NCBI RefSeq assembly: GCF_013368755.1
Contig: NC_049566.1
Location: forward strand, 2,356,001-2,420,000
Direction of reading: 5' to 3'
DNA from: Talaromyces rugulosus
Lineage: Eukaryota > Ascomycota > Eurotiomycetes > Eurotiales > Trichocomaceae
DNA length: 64,000 nt
Part shown: positions 1-12,595 of the stretch, in pieces
How positions within the stretch are numbered: the first letter of the stretch is position 1
Layout: every line of letters begins with the position of its first letter
Position numbers and translations under genes: made by a program
Notes under the pieces: generated by a model
Told to the model about the DNA's origin: nothing
The model's input: the letters and a program-made list of their open reading frames with translations, nothing else
The model's database searches: none

Positions 1-2373
1 GTCGCCCCAATAAAAGACTCTGGAATCCCATCAAACACCCAATTCAACGAGTCGAAAACATCAGAAAAGCTGGCCTCGTTCATAAACGCGTTGTCCTCAA
101 AGTTGGTCGATAGCATCAGGCTGGGGTCATTGAGGGCGTTGTCCGGCTGAGGTCCGACCACGCCGGCGGTGTTGGCTTGATTCGATGCTGAGACTATCAC
201 TAATTAGTGGAAAACCATAACTAAATGAAGAAAAGATAATACCCTGAGAGTCGTCTGTGACTTTCTGCTGTTTGAACCGGCGTCGCCAGCGCCACACCGT
301 ATCGTATACATGGCTCATGCTCATGCGGCTACGAATACCTAGATGAAGCGCATCGTCGCCCAAGTTGCCGGCATTCCACATTTGAGAGATCACGTTGGCC
401 AGTCTCACCGGCCGGTCATTGTCGACCACGCTTATTCGGCGGATCGAGGAAATCGCCCCGTTAAACAAAAACTTGCCGTGATCAATGTCGATCTGCCGCG
501 CAAACGGGCTTTTGAGAAGCTTCATGAGCGCGAATGCCGCCGACACGATCATCTGCAGGATGTAGTTTGTTGCGTGAATGAGCAAGTTTCCAGGCGATGT
601 CTCTAGTTCCAAGACACGGCCAAGAAAAGTCGTCGTTGCGAGAAACAGGTTCGTAAGGTCATCGCTCCGCGGGTTCGAGCTGAGAAAGACAAAGTAGCGC
701 AAGTGGAGGCTGGCGGCACGTAGATGGATCATATTGATTTCTGTAGTATGTTAGTATTAAGCAATAATGCATATAGAAGAATGAGTAGCCTACGTGAGAT
801 GTTGTCCGTAAAATCCAGCTCCATCTCTCGAAGCTCGTCTTCCAGCACTCCAACCAGCAACAGTTTCTCCATGCTGATAAACTCCGAGGGCTCCGGCCGG
901 CCATTATATAAACTTCGAGTCACTCGATCGCAAAACTTTTCAATCCGCAGCCGCACTTTGAGATCCTCTGGTAGACGATAATCCGCAGCCTTGAGAGAGG
1001 CCGGCTCCAATGCCCAATCGTAAATCGTGCTCGGGGGCTGGCCGTAGCCAGTTGCAACACTACAGCTCGTCAGTATGCCTGTCTTGATATGAATCCTGAA
1101 TGACTCACTTTTGAGCCACAATGTTGCAAAGAAACCACGTCTGGAGTCGGTCTTTCAACTCCTCCCCTCTGACCTCCATGCGAAAGGTGGTGAATTCCTC
1201 CGGCTGAACCGGACGGTGCAAACCTAATTGCATTGCCAGATTCATCATGAGACCGCTTAGCATAAAAGTTTGATCGCTTTTTTGACTAGTTGTCGGCAGG
1301 GGCCATGTGCACAGTAGGCATAATGCCTGAACAACATGGTAATTCTGCGGAACACTGCTAATACTAGCCCACAAAAGGCGACTGAAGGGGCCCGAGAGCG
1401 ATACGAGCAGACCAGACTCGTATGGACACCGGCGGCTGGACACACAGATGATTGTCCAGGCAAGAATCTCAGAGGAGCTAAAGTATTCCTCGGGGTCTTT
1501 TTCCCGATCCAGCAGTGGCAGGAATGGGTGGTAGAATTTAAAGTATCTTCAAACAATTAGTACGCAGTGAGTAAAGGACATAGCTGAGCAACTCACTGCT
1601 CAAAGAGCCGGGTAATGCGCTGCTTGGACAAGGAGATATCCTCGAGAGTCCATGTGCTCTTTCCGCGCGAGACAGCAGCCTCGCTGGAGACATGAGGCGG
1701 TGGCGCTGGCCGTCTCATGGGCGAGGCCTGCTGCTCGACCGAAACGGCCAGAGACTGCGCGCGCGACGACGGCGGCGGAGAATGAGGCGCATAGTAGACT
1801 TCTCCAGAGGAATCGTTCATGTCGTCTTCATCGTTAGCGTTTCCCTCAGGATATTCGCCAGTAGTCAAGCGGCGCCGCAGGTCAGCAATCTCTTTTTCCA
1901 TCTCGGCATTGCGCCTACCGATTATCTTCATGTTAGTTATGTTGGCTGTCTATATCATGCATACATAATACGCACCGCCGTTTGGAGATCCGCTTAAATG
2001 AGGACTCGACCTTGCATTCTATATTGAGCCTCTTGCAGCGCGAGCACGCCGCAGACGGGGCCTGGACAATGTCACATCGCAACTACTGACGGTCAGCGTG
2101 TCTCTGCATACAGAGAGTATATGCAAATCGCACCTTTTGCTGCTTGCACTCATTACAGGCCCTGCGACTGCCCCCTCTGCGCTTCTTGGCTAGTGGCTGG
2201 GGCTTCTCGTCGAGGGTTGGCGCGAGCATCGGACGGTCGCCCGGCCTGGCAGCAGCAACAGCAGCCGTGGTGGAACGCATCGTGTCAGCGCCCACCAGTT
2301 CATTGATAGCCATTGCCCGTCTGAAATCGGGGTTCATATGGTCTAATATCTGCGGGGGGCCGTAGCCAGCCAT
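1..2373 (-). CDS. Zn2Cys6 transcription factor, Leu3/War1-like (3' end beyond window)
   Basis: A fungal binuclear zinc-cluster regulator read on the minus strand from ATG 2373. Exon 1 (2134-2373) ends in CNECKQQK and exon 2 (1976-2082) continues LRCD, giving Cys73, Cys76, Cys83, Cys93, Cys96 and Cys103, the complete C-x2-C-x6-C pattern. Exon 3 (1597-1914) holds a short heptad-like linker followed by a Pro/Ser-rich part. Exon 4 (from 1546) begins YFKFYHPFLPLLD and contains LAWTIICVSSRR and a GYGQPP stretch, which recall the middle homology region of Leu3-type regulators. Further exons run to about 250, and an acidic tail rich in Asn/Asp/Phe, probably the activation segment, reaches base 1, so the stop is not seen. 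It is divergent from the RhoGAP gene. The family assignment is firm; the target genes cannot be told from the sequence. Confidence 0.85.
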
Positions 2374-2856
2374 AGCTACTTGCTTGCTCGCTTTGAATCG
2401 GTATGCGACAGAGGTGCGTATCTTCCGGATTTCGGCAGAAAAGCTCGACGAAGCTCGGCGCTTTCAGGTGCCGCCATTGGCTGCTGACTCAGCGAGGGGC
2501 AGCTATGTCATATTTCCCAGCATAAGCATACACCAGACGGTAGTACTGTGATGTGTAATGTTGGGTGCATAAACTTAAATTGTATATTATCCAGAACGGT
2601 GGAAGCTAAAAACGCCAAGTTGTGGAGTATCGAGTAGAGAAACAGTTGCAGCCTGGTCAACGAAGGAAGGAAGGAACAAGGAAGCAGGTCATGTGATGTG
2701 GCTGTGCAGCTGCCCGACCGCCCCGTGCAGCTGCCAACGTGCTACGTCAGCGCCACAGTCAACTTCGCATTGTCATTCTTGTCGTTGTCCTTCTTGTCCT
2801 GTTCTGCTGCGCTTTGCTCTTGGGCACAGGATAGCAGCTCACCAGCACGCAGCGCC

Positions 2857-5302
2857 ATGACAGAAGCTTCCTCCCCCTCGGCCTCCCTGGCTGCGTTACC
2901 CCCCTCGCAGGAGCCCGGCCTCTCGTCGCCGCAGTCAGGCCCCGTCCGATCGTCCTCAGAAAACGTTCCCAGCGACGTGGCCGCCCCCAACAATGACCCG
3001 GCCAGAGAGCGCATTGAAACGATATTGCAGTCCGAGGTACGAGTTTTTGGTGTTTCATGTGTTTCGCGCTGTTTGACTGACTTTTTTTCCTTTATAGATT
3101 GGCGTCAACACCCTCTTGAACCGCCTTAAACAAAGCATTGCCTCGGCGCGGGTTCGTGGCCCCTTTTCCCAAAATACCCAGCAAGACTTATTTACTTATA
3201 TTCATAACAGGACTATTCCACCTTTCTCAAAAAGAGATCCGCATTGGAAGAGGAGCACGCCCACGGGCTGAAGAAAATCGCCAAAGCTGCCCAGGAAGCC
3301 GCCCACCGACTAGACTCTCGCTTGGGCTCGTTCGGCCACTCGCAGGATGAAATCTGGAGGATACACGAGCAAATGGCCGACCATGGCCTGCAGCTGGCCG
3401 TCTCGCTCTACCAAATGTCTACCGACCTGACCGAATTGGCCGAGAACATTGAACGCGGCCGCAAGCAGTGGAAGGCGACCGGTCTCGCCGCAGAGAAGAG
3501 AGTGCAGGACGCCGAGTCCTTGGTCGAGAAGGCCAAGGCGAAATACGACACCCTGGCTGAACAGTATGATCGCGTCAAGACTGGCGACAAGCAGGGAGGA
3601 AAATTTGGATTGAAGGGCCACAAGTCGGCCGTGCAGCAGGAAGAAGAACTGAGTCGCAAGGTCCAGGCTGCCGACTCTGATTACCAGTCCAAGGTTCAAG
3701 CAGCCAAGGCGGCGCGTAAGGAACTGGTTTCTACTAGTCGACCGCAAACAGTGTCCCAGCTGCGACAGTTGATTTTCGAGTGTGATTCCGGTCTCACTCT
3801 TCAATTGCAGAAATACGGTATATGCGCCTGCCTTTATTTCTTTATTTATTAAATACTAACTGACAACCCAAGCTTCATTCAATGAAAAGTATCTGCTCGG
3901 AAAAGGCCTCTGTGTCAGCCCATTGAAAGGCGAAACCGGCAGAGGCCCCAAGAGCCTTCGAGAAGTCATTCACGATATCGACAGCGAAGGAGATTTCAAC
4001 AGACACATTCTCACCTTTGAGGGCAACTCGGGCTCAGTCGCTGCGGCAGAAGTGCAGTATGTCCGGCATCCTGTAAGTGATTGAACCTATTTGGCTGGCT
4101 TACTTGGGAACTGACTTGAGATAGACCCTTGCAGGATCAGCTTCTGCGCCCCCGCCAGCCGCACCAACGTCTACATCTAACCAGAGCACTTCAAATGTAC
4201 GCCAGCCTTCGCCAATGTCGATTCCTCCATCTTCGCAACCAACTCTGCCACCTTTGACCTCTCCGCAGTCAGCATCGTCAGGCGGACCAGGCGCATTGCC
4301 ACCCATCTCGAGCCCAGACAGCTTCAGTACTGCCTCTCAATACCAAGCATTCCCGGCCCCTGGATCATCGCGTCCGCCGCAGTCTGGTCCTCCGGGCCCT
4401 CCATATCCCGCTGGTCCAGGCGGTGGATATCAACCCACACAGTCGACTGCGCCAATGATGCACCCGCCTAATGGCTACCAGAATAATCTGCCTCCAGTCA
4501 ACCCAGTATTTGGAATCTCTCTGGAAGACCTTTTCCGGAGAGATGGTACCGCTGTGCCCGTGATTGTCTACCAGTGTATTCAGGCTATCGAGATGTTTGG
4601 ACTTGACATGGAAGGCATTTACCGACAATCCGGCAGCGCCAACCATATCAACCATATGAAGTCGCTATTCGATAATGGTAGGAATATGACCCTTATAGAA
4701 AATTACCGTGGCGAGTCTAACATGGTCCAGATTCGTCTAAAGTTGACTTTACGAACCCCGAGAGCTTTTTCCACGACGTGAATAGCGTTGCGGGTCTGTT
4801 GAAGCAGTTTTTCCGTGAACTGCCAGATCCCCTGTTTACGCGACAGCACTATACCGATTTTATCAACGCTGCTAGTAAGTATTTTAAGTATTTGTTAGAC
4901 TTAATGCACGTTAGAAACTTACTCTTGCAGGGGTGGACAACGAGGGACAACGCCGTGATAGCCTGCACGCCATCATTAATGGTCTGCCTGATCCCAATTA
5001 CGCGACGCTGCGCGCTTTAGTATTGGTTAGTATTCTTTTTTTTAATATTATTATTATCTGTACTGACGTATGCAGCATCTCAACCGGGTCCAGGAGCACT
5101 CGACCAGCAACCGCATGAGCGCCGGCAACATTGCAATTTGCTTTGGGTAAGTCCTGGCTATTGTTTTATAGAAGATTGAGCTAACGAATATAGACCAACT
5201 CTGATGGGTGCCTCGGGAGCCAACCTAGTAGACTCGGGTTGGCAGAACCGGGTCATCGAGACTGTTTTGCTTAATACGTTCCAGATCTTTGACGACGATT
5301 GA
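2857..5302 (+). CDS. F-BAR and RhoGAP domain protein (Rgd1-like)
   Basis: A Rho GTPase-activating protein of 666 residues in nine exons: 2857-3036, 3098-3151, 3211-3817, 3873-4072, 4125-4677, 4743-4874, 4931-5025, 5076-5146 and 5194-5302. The N-terminal half is an FCH/F-BAR module (about residues 65-330), with [22 protein letters not shown] near its start and a long charged coiled coil that would bind curved membrane. A Pro/Ser-rich linker follows. The RhoGAP domain starts at GISLEDLF (residue 477) and has the arginine finger in GIYRQSG (Arg514), LPDPL and [17 protein letters not shown]. By family it stimulates GTP hydrolysis on Rho-type GTPases at sites of polarised growth. An in-frame ATG at 2698 would add 53 low-complexity residues. 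The start at 2857 is preferred because the protein-like sequence begins there. Confidence 0.88.
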
Positions 5303-5882
5303 TCTGCACCCATACAAACATAAATTTTGATGCAACTGTTTTAATGGCTTTCTTTTTCTTCTCGCATCCTACGGTCTGCATATGCTTTGGCTAGGGCAGG
5401 TATTGATTGGCCTGGCCTGGCCTGTTAAATGTTTTGGTTTTGATGTTTGATTTCCTTCATGTCTATACTTGATTTTGCATAGTGTATAATAATCAACATG
5501 CTTATATGCTATACCATACTATACTCTATTTATTCAATGTTACAATGAATGTTTTCCAATGACTCAGAACGTGTAAAGGTTTCCCTTTGTGGTTACGGTA
5601 GATAACAAGCCAGAGCCGCTAGTCAGCGTTAAACTCGATTAGGTCAATCGATGGAGAGACTAAATGATGTCGAGATTATTAAAACCTGAACGCCGACAGC
5701 CGACCTGACCTTTCTTGATGCCTAAAGCTTATATTTATTTTATTTTATTTTACGAGTGAATGAATGAATAAAAGACCGGTGAATGGCATGGACATTCACT
5801 TCACTCCGACAACACCCGGACCGACTCATACATAATACATCAATTGATGAAAACTAGAGCCTAACAACTCTATCCAGCGACA
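5303..5882. other. Intergenic region without a gene
   Basis: About 580 bases of AT-rich DNA between the RhoGAP stop and the MFS start. It holds the presumed RhoGAP 3' end and the transporter promoter, including a TTTATTTTATTTTATTTTA tract near 5735. No coding sequence, RNA gene or repeat could be supported. Confidence 0.6.
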
Positions 5883-7521
5883 ATGATCGCACGCATCTTC
5901 GACCGCAGTCAAGCTCCCTGGGGTCTCAAATACAGAACGAGTAACTGGTTTATTGTTCTCACAGTGTCGTGTGCTGTTTTTACCGACGTTTGTCTTCCTT
6001 TTTCGCTTTGTCGACAAGACTAAAGCTAATATATTTGGATAGATCTTTCTCTATGGAGTTATTGTCCCGGTTATCCCATTTGCGCTGCAGGAAAGGGCGA
6101 ATGTGGGCGAAGACCGAGGTATGCTTGTTATTTCTTCGGTTTGATCATGTTGGCTAACAACAAGGTGAAAGTTCAGTACTGGGTATCGGTCCTTCTCGCC
6201 GTGTATGGTGTTGGACTGGTTGTTTTTTCTCGTAAGAAACTCCTCCCATCTGGGGAAATTTTTTATATTCAATATCTGACATGTAAAAGCAATATGCGGT
6301 TGGTTCTCCGATAGAATTTCCGCGCGCCGCTGGCCACTTCTCCTCGGCCTGATCGCGTTGCTCGGCGCGACTGTGATGTTGAATGTAGCAACCAGTATCC
6401 CCGTGTTCATCGTCGGCCGGCTTCTTCAAGGAATCAGTGCAGCCGTGGTCTGGGTCGTGGGACTTGCCCTGCTCGCTGATACAGTGCCTAGAAAGTCGCT
6501 GGGCCAGTATATCGGGTATGTGAGTCTGGGGATGACGCTGGGGTTTATGTTGGGTCCGCTGCTCGGGGGTGTGTTGTTTAAAAAAGCTGGTTATAATGGG
6601 GTTTGGGCGCTGTGTTATGCTTTTATTGGATTGGACTTTGTGTTTCGTATTGTTCTGATTGAGAAGAAGGATGCGAAGAAGTGGGATATTGCTGCTGCCG
6701 GTGGCTCGGATTCGCACGGAGATGGCCAGACTGAGCGTTCACCTGAGGCCGAAGCAGAGGAAGAGATATATGATCAGCCTGCAGTCCAAACAGACCCGTC
6801 ACAAACGCAGACTCGACTCCAAAAGCTGACCTCGCGACTCCCCCCGGTCATCACCCTCCTCGCGTCTCGCCGTCTCCTCGCCGCTCTATTCGCCTCGATC
6901 ACCCAGGCCTCTCTCATCGCCTCCTTTGACTCGGTACTCCCTCTCTTCGTCAACGAGACCTTTGGCTGGGAATCACTGCAATCCGGAATCTTGTACCTCA
7001 CCATCGTGATCCCCACGCTGGCATCCCCGCTCGTCGGTTACTTCTCAGACCGGTACGGAGGTCGCCTGTTCTCCTTTGCAGGTTTTTTGCTCGCCTGTCC
7101 GATTTTTGTGTTGCTGCGTCTGGTAGACCACAACTCTCTTTCTCAAAAGGTGTTGCTAGTCGCCCTGCTCGTGCTTATCGGCTGCGCATTGACTCTCTGC
7201 TTCCCACCCATCATGGCTGAAATCACGCACGTCGTTATCGCCAAGGAGGAATCATCGCGAAAATCTACGGGTAGAGTTACTACTTTGGCAAAAGGCGGCG
7301 CCTATGCACAGGCATACGCGCTGTTCAACGTGGCGTTTGCGCTGGGAACGCTCGTGGGCCCGCTCTGGGGGGGACTGATCAAACAGCGCTATGGATGGAA
7401 TACTATGTCGTGGACACTGGGTCTGCTGTCTGGTGTGACAGCAGTGCCGTGTTTGATATGGGTGGATGGGAGTTTGAGGAGGACGGACAGGGGCGTTTTC
7501 AGCAGGAGATATCAGTCGTGA
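5883..7521 (+). CDS. MFS transporter, DHA1 / vesicular amine transporter-like
   Basis: A major facilitator superfamily proton antiporter of 490 residues, predicted in four exons: 5883-5987, 6043-6118, 6172-6231 and 6290-7521. The start at 5883 gives a short cytoplasmic N-terminus followed by the first membrane segment (FIVLTVSCAVFTD). The motif-A loop between helices 2 and 3 reads GWFSDRISARRW. GRLLQGISAA matches helix 4, and a charged cytosolic loop lies near residue 240 between the two six-helix halves. The second half has its own motif-A-like VGYFSDRYGGR. The pattern fits the DHA1 drug:H+ group related to vesicular amine transporters. The substrate is unknown; drug or small-metabolite efflux is only an inference. 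No biosynthetic enzymes lie beside it. Confidence 0.85.
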
Positions 7522-7808
7522 ATTTTTTTTTCTTTTGAGGAAATAGAAGGTATTGTAAATAGGCGTTGACTAGATGTACATATTCTCCACTCATGATTAA
7601 TCATATGTAAGGAATTTATTTTCAAAAAAAAATATAAAGATATTAGCGATTAAATAAATAAATTGCAGCGAATACCGTCTATCTTTCTCTATAATTATTT
7701 CTAGCTTTTACCCCTAAGCAAAAGCCATTGAACCCAGTAAAACCAACATTGAAAATTAAACTCCCAACTCCAAAATCCTAACCAGTCTAGAATAACAAAT
7801 CCATCAAT

Positions 7809-10357
7809 TTAGTGTTCGGCCACATTCTCCTTGTTAATTTCCTCTCTGGTTTCTTCCCTAGCTCCAGAGACTCCTGAATCGCTAGGAGCGACCACCGTAT
7901 CGCTGTCGTCTGTCCATACCTCTTCTTCATCCTCGACGGCTGGATCTAGATGGAAGTTGTTCTCAGTGTCTTCAGAATTGTGGTCCTCTTCTTCTTCTTC
8001 TTCTTCTTCTTCTTCTTCCTCCACAGCATGAAGAGCCATATTCAGACCCTCGGTGCAATACTCATCATGGATGGAAGACGACGATGCTGCTTCTTCTGCA
8101 CTCGGAAGAGCATTTGGAAACTCCTTGCGAAGCACAACATTCGACCAATGCTTCGCCTTGCGCGCCTTTTTCTTGCGCTCGTACTCGATATCTTCCAATG
8201 TCGAGGGTGATGTTTTCCCAGACGAAGAACTGTTAGTCTTTGGCGCTCTCGGACGATCGTCAGACAACCGTAACGGCTTGCTGCTCTCGTCAAAAGTGTT
8301 CTGTTCTTCCTCCAACTCGGCTTCGATATCATCGATAGTTTCCGGATACATGCTGCGCATGTTGTTGCGCCATTCTTGGCCTGGGTCGAGTTCTAGTTTG
8401 TCGAGTCGAGCTGCCCAGTCTAGTTTGGAGGTACGCCAGGATGGGAGGCCGGCTATGGTTCTCACGGGCTCGATTCGCATTTGGAAGTTTGATGGGAAGA
8501 ACCGGAATCTCTTTTTTTTCACGTTAGCAGAGAGGGACAAAAACAAGTAGAATACAGATGTAGAAAGGGAGAGGCTTACCTCGGCAGCATACTGCGCGTC
8601 TTCGCACCATCGAAACATGACACCAACAGATAGCACGACCCGGTTGAATTTTCTGATAAACTCTCCACAATCCGAGATGTGGAAGAGCAATCCACGATCT
8701 CCGTTCGAGGTGAGCCATTTCATGTACCTGTGGAATTCATGGTGCAGATCCTTGACAGTCACAGTGGAAGAGGTGTTCTTTGGCCAGAAGCGGATAATTC
8801 CTATTATCATCCTGTCAGCTCTACTTCATCAAAAAAAATTGATATTGATAGGTTGAAACTCACGTTTACCATCCGCACGCTCAATCCGCAGCCGGCGGGT
8901 TCCCACGTATATTCCTCTTTCCTTGGCTGTTGCAAGCACTGTTTCAGCGTCGGTGACTTCCTGTTGTTTTCATTGTCAGCATTGTCTCTTAGAAACTCAC
9001 TCTGTGATGTACGACGAACTTACCATGAACTGAACCCATCCGGTAGGAAGTTTTTTCGTCCTTTCTTCCTTTTGATTCACTCCATTTCTGACGACATTAT
9101 TCCCCTTCTTCGCCGTCGTTTCCCCCCAGGAAACATTGACCCAGCATGGTCCAAAGGGCAAGAACAGGCCCCTGAGACAGGACTCTAGATATGACGTGGT
9201 GCCTCCTATTGGTAAACTGTAAAATATCGTCAGTAAAAATTCGAACGTTCAAAAAGTATTCAAGGGGAATGAATGGCTTACTCTCCAACAAAAATCTTGG
9301 CCTCCGGGTCTCCCACTTCCCCCCGCGTGGTGGTGCTTACGGGCGGCGAGTGTTTTTGCGTACCAGGCTGTTTACGGGTATGCACATGGGCCCTGTAATG
9401 TGGCGCTGCTGCTGGTGATAGAGGCGGTGGTGCCGGTGCGGCGTATACTGGGGGAGACGGTGTATAAGTAGGTGCTGCTGCATATGCGTATTGAGGCATA
9501 GGATTGGGAGGAGGATTGGGAGGATAAGTAGGATAAGGAGGGTAGGTAGGGTATGCAGGATAAGGATTGTAATAAGCCATGGGCGAAGGAGGGTACATTG
9601 GCTGAGGATGTTGATTATAGGTCATCGGATACGCCTGCGCATACCTCGGGTCGAATCCAGGGTCGTGAGGAAAGTAAAACCCAGGAGCAGGGCCAGAACT
9701 GGGGTCGTATACAGGACCGGTAGTTGTTGGACAAGCAGTAGAATCGGCAGTAGGACCAGGAATAAGGCTATACTCAGGACCGGTGGGAGCACCCGTAGCA
9801 GGGTCAGGAGTATAGTAATGCCCAGGAGCAGCACTGGTGTCGTATTCAGGACCGGCGGGAGGATTGGCAGGAGGGTTGGGAGTATAACCAGACGCAGGGT
9901 CTTGAGTAGACCCAGTACCAGAAGGATAGTTAGCATTAGGATCGGACGTAGAGTCAGGAGTAGGCCCAGTAGTAGAATCAAGACTAGACCCAGCAGTACA
10001 ACCGGCAGTAGAATCAGGTACGTGACTATACTGATGATTGCCCATAGGATCATGAATGGCGTTAGAGCCAAGGTCAGGAGTAGTATCAGCAGTGCCATTA
10101 GCGGTGTGATGAGGCACATTGCCAGAGTCATGGCCGCGAATAGCGTCAGAATATAGGCGAGGCCCAGTATTATCTAGGCCATGCCCACTAGCATCGGCAG
10201 TAGAACCAGAGCCATGGCTGGGAACAGGGCCAGCGCTAGAGTCAGGAGTAGGCCCAGAAGCAGCGCCAGAGCTAGGATTAGAGCTAGGATTAGAACTGGC
10301 ACCAGCTGTAGAACCAGACTGGCCTTTCCTAGGATGGAACTCTGCTTCAGGGTTCAT
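7809..10357 (-). CDS. RNA recognition motif (RRM) protein with long low-complexity N-terminus
   Basis: Predicted 762-residue protein in five exons: 9282-10357, 9024-9216, 8864-8960, 8580-8800 and 7809-8510. Exon 1 encodes about 330 residues of Pro/Ser/Thr/Gly/Asp-rich degenerate repeats (DSTxGPTPDS-like) and then a Tyr/Pro-rich stretch. The RRM spans the exon 1-3 joins: the RNP2-like strand is KIFVGDLP, the RNP1-like strand is GWVQFM, and TRRLRIERADGKR closes the fold. The C-terminal part is charged, with a run of about 14 Glu encoded by a (TTC)n tract near 7987-8022. It is probably an RNA-binding protein with disordered arms. I do not recognise an orthologue with known function. The N-terminal repeats are open in more than one frame, so antisense frames there should be ignored. 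Confidence 0.75.
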
Positions 10358-10521
10358 CTTGAGCTAGAAGCAAAGACGGCGTTGGAATCCTAGCAAGTTA
10401 CAGTATGCGAGCGGTAGCAGTAGTAGGTATCAGTAACAGTAGGAATGAATTAAAATGAGTTGAAACAAAAAAAGGACCCATTCTGTCCAGGATCTGGGCT
10501 TTATGCAGCGGCACTCGTCGA

Positions 10522-10761
10522 GCTACTTTTCCTATTTAGGCAATATTGTATACAAGTACACGACTGTGTGTACTAAGCCTGAATTGGCATAGAGAAAGGT
10601 ACCTGATCTGTTCCATAGTCGGTGGCTGGAGCCTACTGCTTATAAATAGTTTAGTAGGAATTTATTTGCTGGCGCCTTTGGTAATTGGCAGTGTACCGTG
10701 GAAAGTTGAAGTCTGTCTTTAGGCTCCCGGGCTTCTGAATTTCCTAAATAGGAAAAGTAGC
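10522..10761. mobile_element. MITE-like element, 240 bp, perfect 19-bp terminal inverted repeats
   Basis: GCTACTTTTCCTATTTAGG at 10522-10540 is the exact reverse complement of CCTAAATAGGAAAAGTAGC at 10743-10761. The 202 bases between have no coding capacity. If the outer GC is not part of the element, a TA target duplication (TA next to CTTTTCC) would fit Tc1/mariner-type insertion. That reading is an inference, since the flanks beyond the repeat do not otherwise match. The element lies between the start of the RRM gene and the 3' end of the next Zn2Cys6 gene. Confidence 0.65.
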
Positions 10762-10969
10762 AACAAAGAACAGACATAGAAATCATTATATCACTCTGAC
10801 CATGCCTTGAAATAGATTGCTGCCTATGTCAGGATGGATTGATGATGGTTGAGGTCATACTCACATCACCACCCAGAGCACATCTACATGAAGACATACC
10901 GGATAACCACATGCAGTTTAATTACACATAAATTAGCTATATACATATTTATAAACATCAATATTCCCT

Positions 10970-12086
10970 CTATACACTCTCTGGACTGTCCAACCACACC
11001 CTCTCAACCTCCTCCTTCTCCGAAAGAATCCTCAACACAAACATCCCAAAATCATCCACTTCCTCCGGCCTCGCTTTCTTTATTAATTGCGTATGCGTCT
11101 CCAAACTGTGACAAAACAGCACATCCTTCTGCCAGCACTTCTCCCACCACTCCTCCGCCGAGTTCGCCTGCCACAGGCCCTCTCGCGTCGTGAACATCAG
11201 CCCACCGGGACACGTAGATATACCGTCCCGCAATAAACCGTAGATGCACTGTGTATGGCCCGCGACGAGCCATGTGCGCCGCACGCTTTCGGCGAGGATC
11301 CAGGCTTGCCATTCCGACTCGCGTTTTTGAGCAGCGGGCGCTTCGGCCACTGCCATCATGCTGTCGCTACTACTACTAATCAACTGTTGCTGCTGCACGT
11401 ACTGGCTAGACAGTAACGCGCATTCGAGCATTTGCATACTCCATCCGCGCAGCGTCGGAAACAATTCCTCGGCCATAGTGCGTTGGCGCGCGTCGCCGGA
11501 GAGAAGACGCAGTACCTGATACGCGAGCAGCGCCTGTACGCGCGCGAGATGCTCGGCCACAACTCCTTTTCTTGCTGTTGATAAACCCCAGGATAATGGT
11601 TCATCCTCCTCGTCAAGTAACATCTGCACGCGATCCTCGATAATGCGCAACACCATACTGCGATTCCGCTCCGTGCATCCAAAATACGCGGCGCACGCGG
11701 TGTACGCATCTTGCATGCATTTCGGCATCCTTGATCCATCGGGGCCGTAAAGATGCTTGTGGATAAACGCGTTACTGCCTTCGTCAAACCACTGCTTCAC
11801 CCAGCGCAACACTTGCTGTACCGAGTCGTTCAGATGCGGCATTTTCCAGCTGGGTCGCGGAGCGCTGCGGCGGTCGGCGTCGGTGACGTGCCAGGAGGTT
11901 GGGGTTAGGAAGAATTGGTATTCATAAGTTTTGTTGATGTTTGGATAGTAGGAGAGTGGATATGCAGCGGTGCTGCTCATCATGGCTGCTGCTGAGAGCA
12001 AGTTGTTGTTATTGTTGTTTTTCTCTTCTTCTGCTTCGGAAGAGAGAATGGAGAGGAGGATATCATCAACTTCGTTATTATCATGC

Positions 12087-12125
<39 letters not shown>

Positions 12126-12475
12126 ACACCAGGTGGTAAATAGCCATCATAGCTCTTCCTCACCTCAACAGCCGTCGAAAAGGACTTTTGTAGTTTCTGT
12201 TTTTGTCGTTTTGCATTGATATTTCTACCACTGCTGCTGCCACTGCTGGTGCTGGCGCTGCCAGGGCTACTTCCACTAGTACTACTATCATGCAGTCTCG
12301 TCGAAACATAGTGACACTCAATCCCCTTGACCACGCACCGCCGACACGCCGGATGCCGCAGATCGCATCGTCTTTTGGCCTTTGTGCATGCGCTGCATGC
12401 CTTTTGACGGGTTGTAGAAGAAGGTTTATTATTTCGTGGTTCAGTCATGTTTCGATTCTTAGTAAGTTGGGTCAA
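10970..12475 (-). CDS. Zn2Cys6 transcription factor with polyglutamine tract
   Basis: Single-exon gene for a 501-residue fungal regulator starting at ATG 12475 (Met10 is an alternative). The zinc cluster is at the N-terminus: Cys27, Cys30, Cys37, Cys44, Cys47 and Cys54 in KACSACTKAKRRCD and PACRRCVVKGIEC. A Ser/Gly-rich stretch, a basic patch and a run of about 13 Gln encoded by a (TTG)n microsatellite at 12085-12124 follow. The C-terminal 300 residues are mostly helical with many Trp. They lack a clear Fungal_trans signature but resemble the C-terminal part of AflR/Zn-cluster proteins whose zinc domain stands alone. The start codon lies only 79 bp from the inverted repeat of the Fot1/pogo-like transposon, so its promoter is probably interrupted or supplied by that element. 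Targets are unknown. Confidence 0.85.
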
Positions 12476-12561
12476 CTGGTGGCTTCAAAAAGATGATGTC
12501 AAGATTCAAGACGACGGGGGAAGAGAGTTGATGACAAATTTACTTTTTCACTAACGTAATC

Positions 12562-12595
12562 GGACACCCACCCGATCAGGACACCCACCCGATCA
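12562..12595. repeat. Two tandem 17-bp repeats inside the left inverted repeat
   Basis: GGACACCCACCCGATCA occurs at 12562-12578 and again at 12579-12595. The mirror copy in the right end is at 14391-14424. Tandem binding motifs in transposon ends are known for several Tc1-like elements; their role here is an inference. Confidence 0.9.

Noticed and set aside
2698..2856. Upstream in-frame ATG of the RhoGAP gene
   Set aside because: It would add 53 residues of low-complexity leader-like sequence before the protein-like MTEASS start; not supported.
7831..8210. Plus-strand Ser- or Phe-rich frames
   Set aside because: Created by the (TTC)n tract that encodes the poly-Glu run of the minus-strand RRM gene.
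9491..10156. Long plus-strand open frame of 221 codons (Arg/Ser-rich)
   Set aside because: It lies antisense to the low-complexity arm of the RRM gene. Repetitive codons keep several frames open; composition is not protein-like.
12562..12595. Tandem 17-mers considered as a CRISPR-like or satellite array
   Set aside because: Only two copies, inside a transposon end and mirrored at the other end; the host is a fungus.
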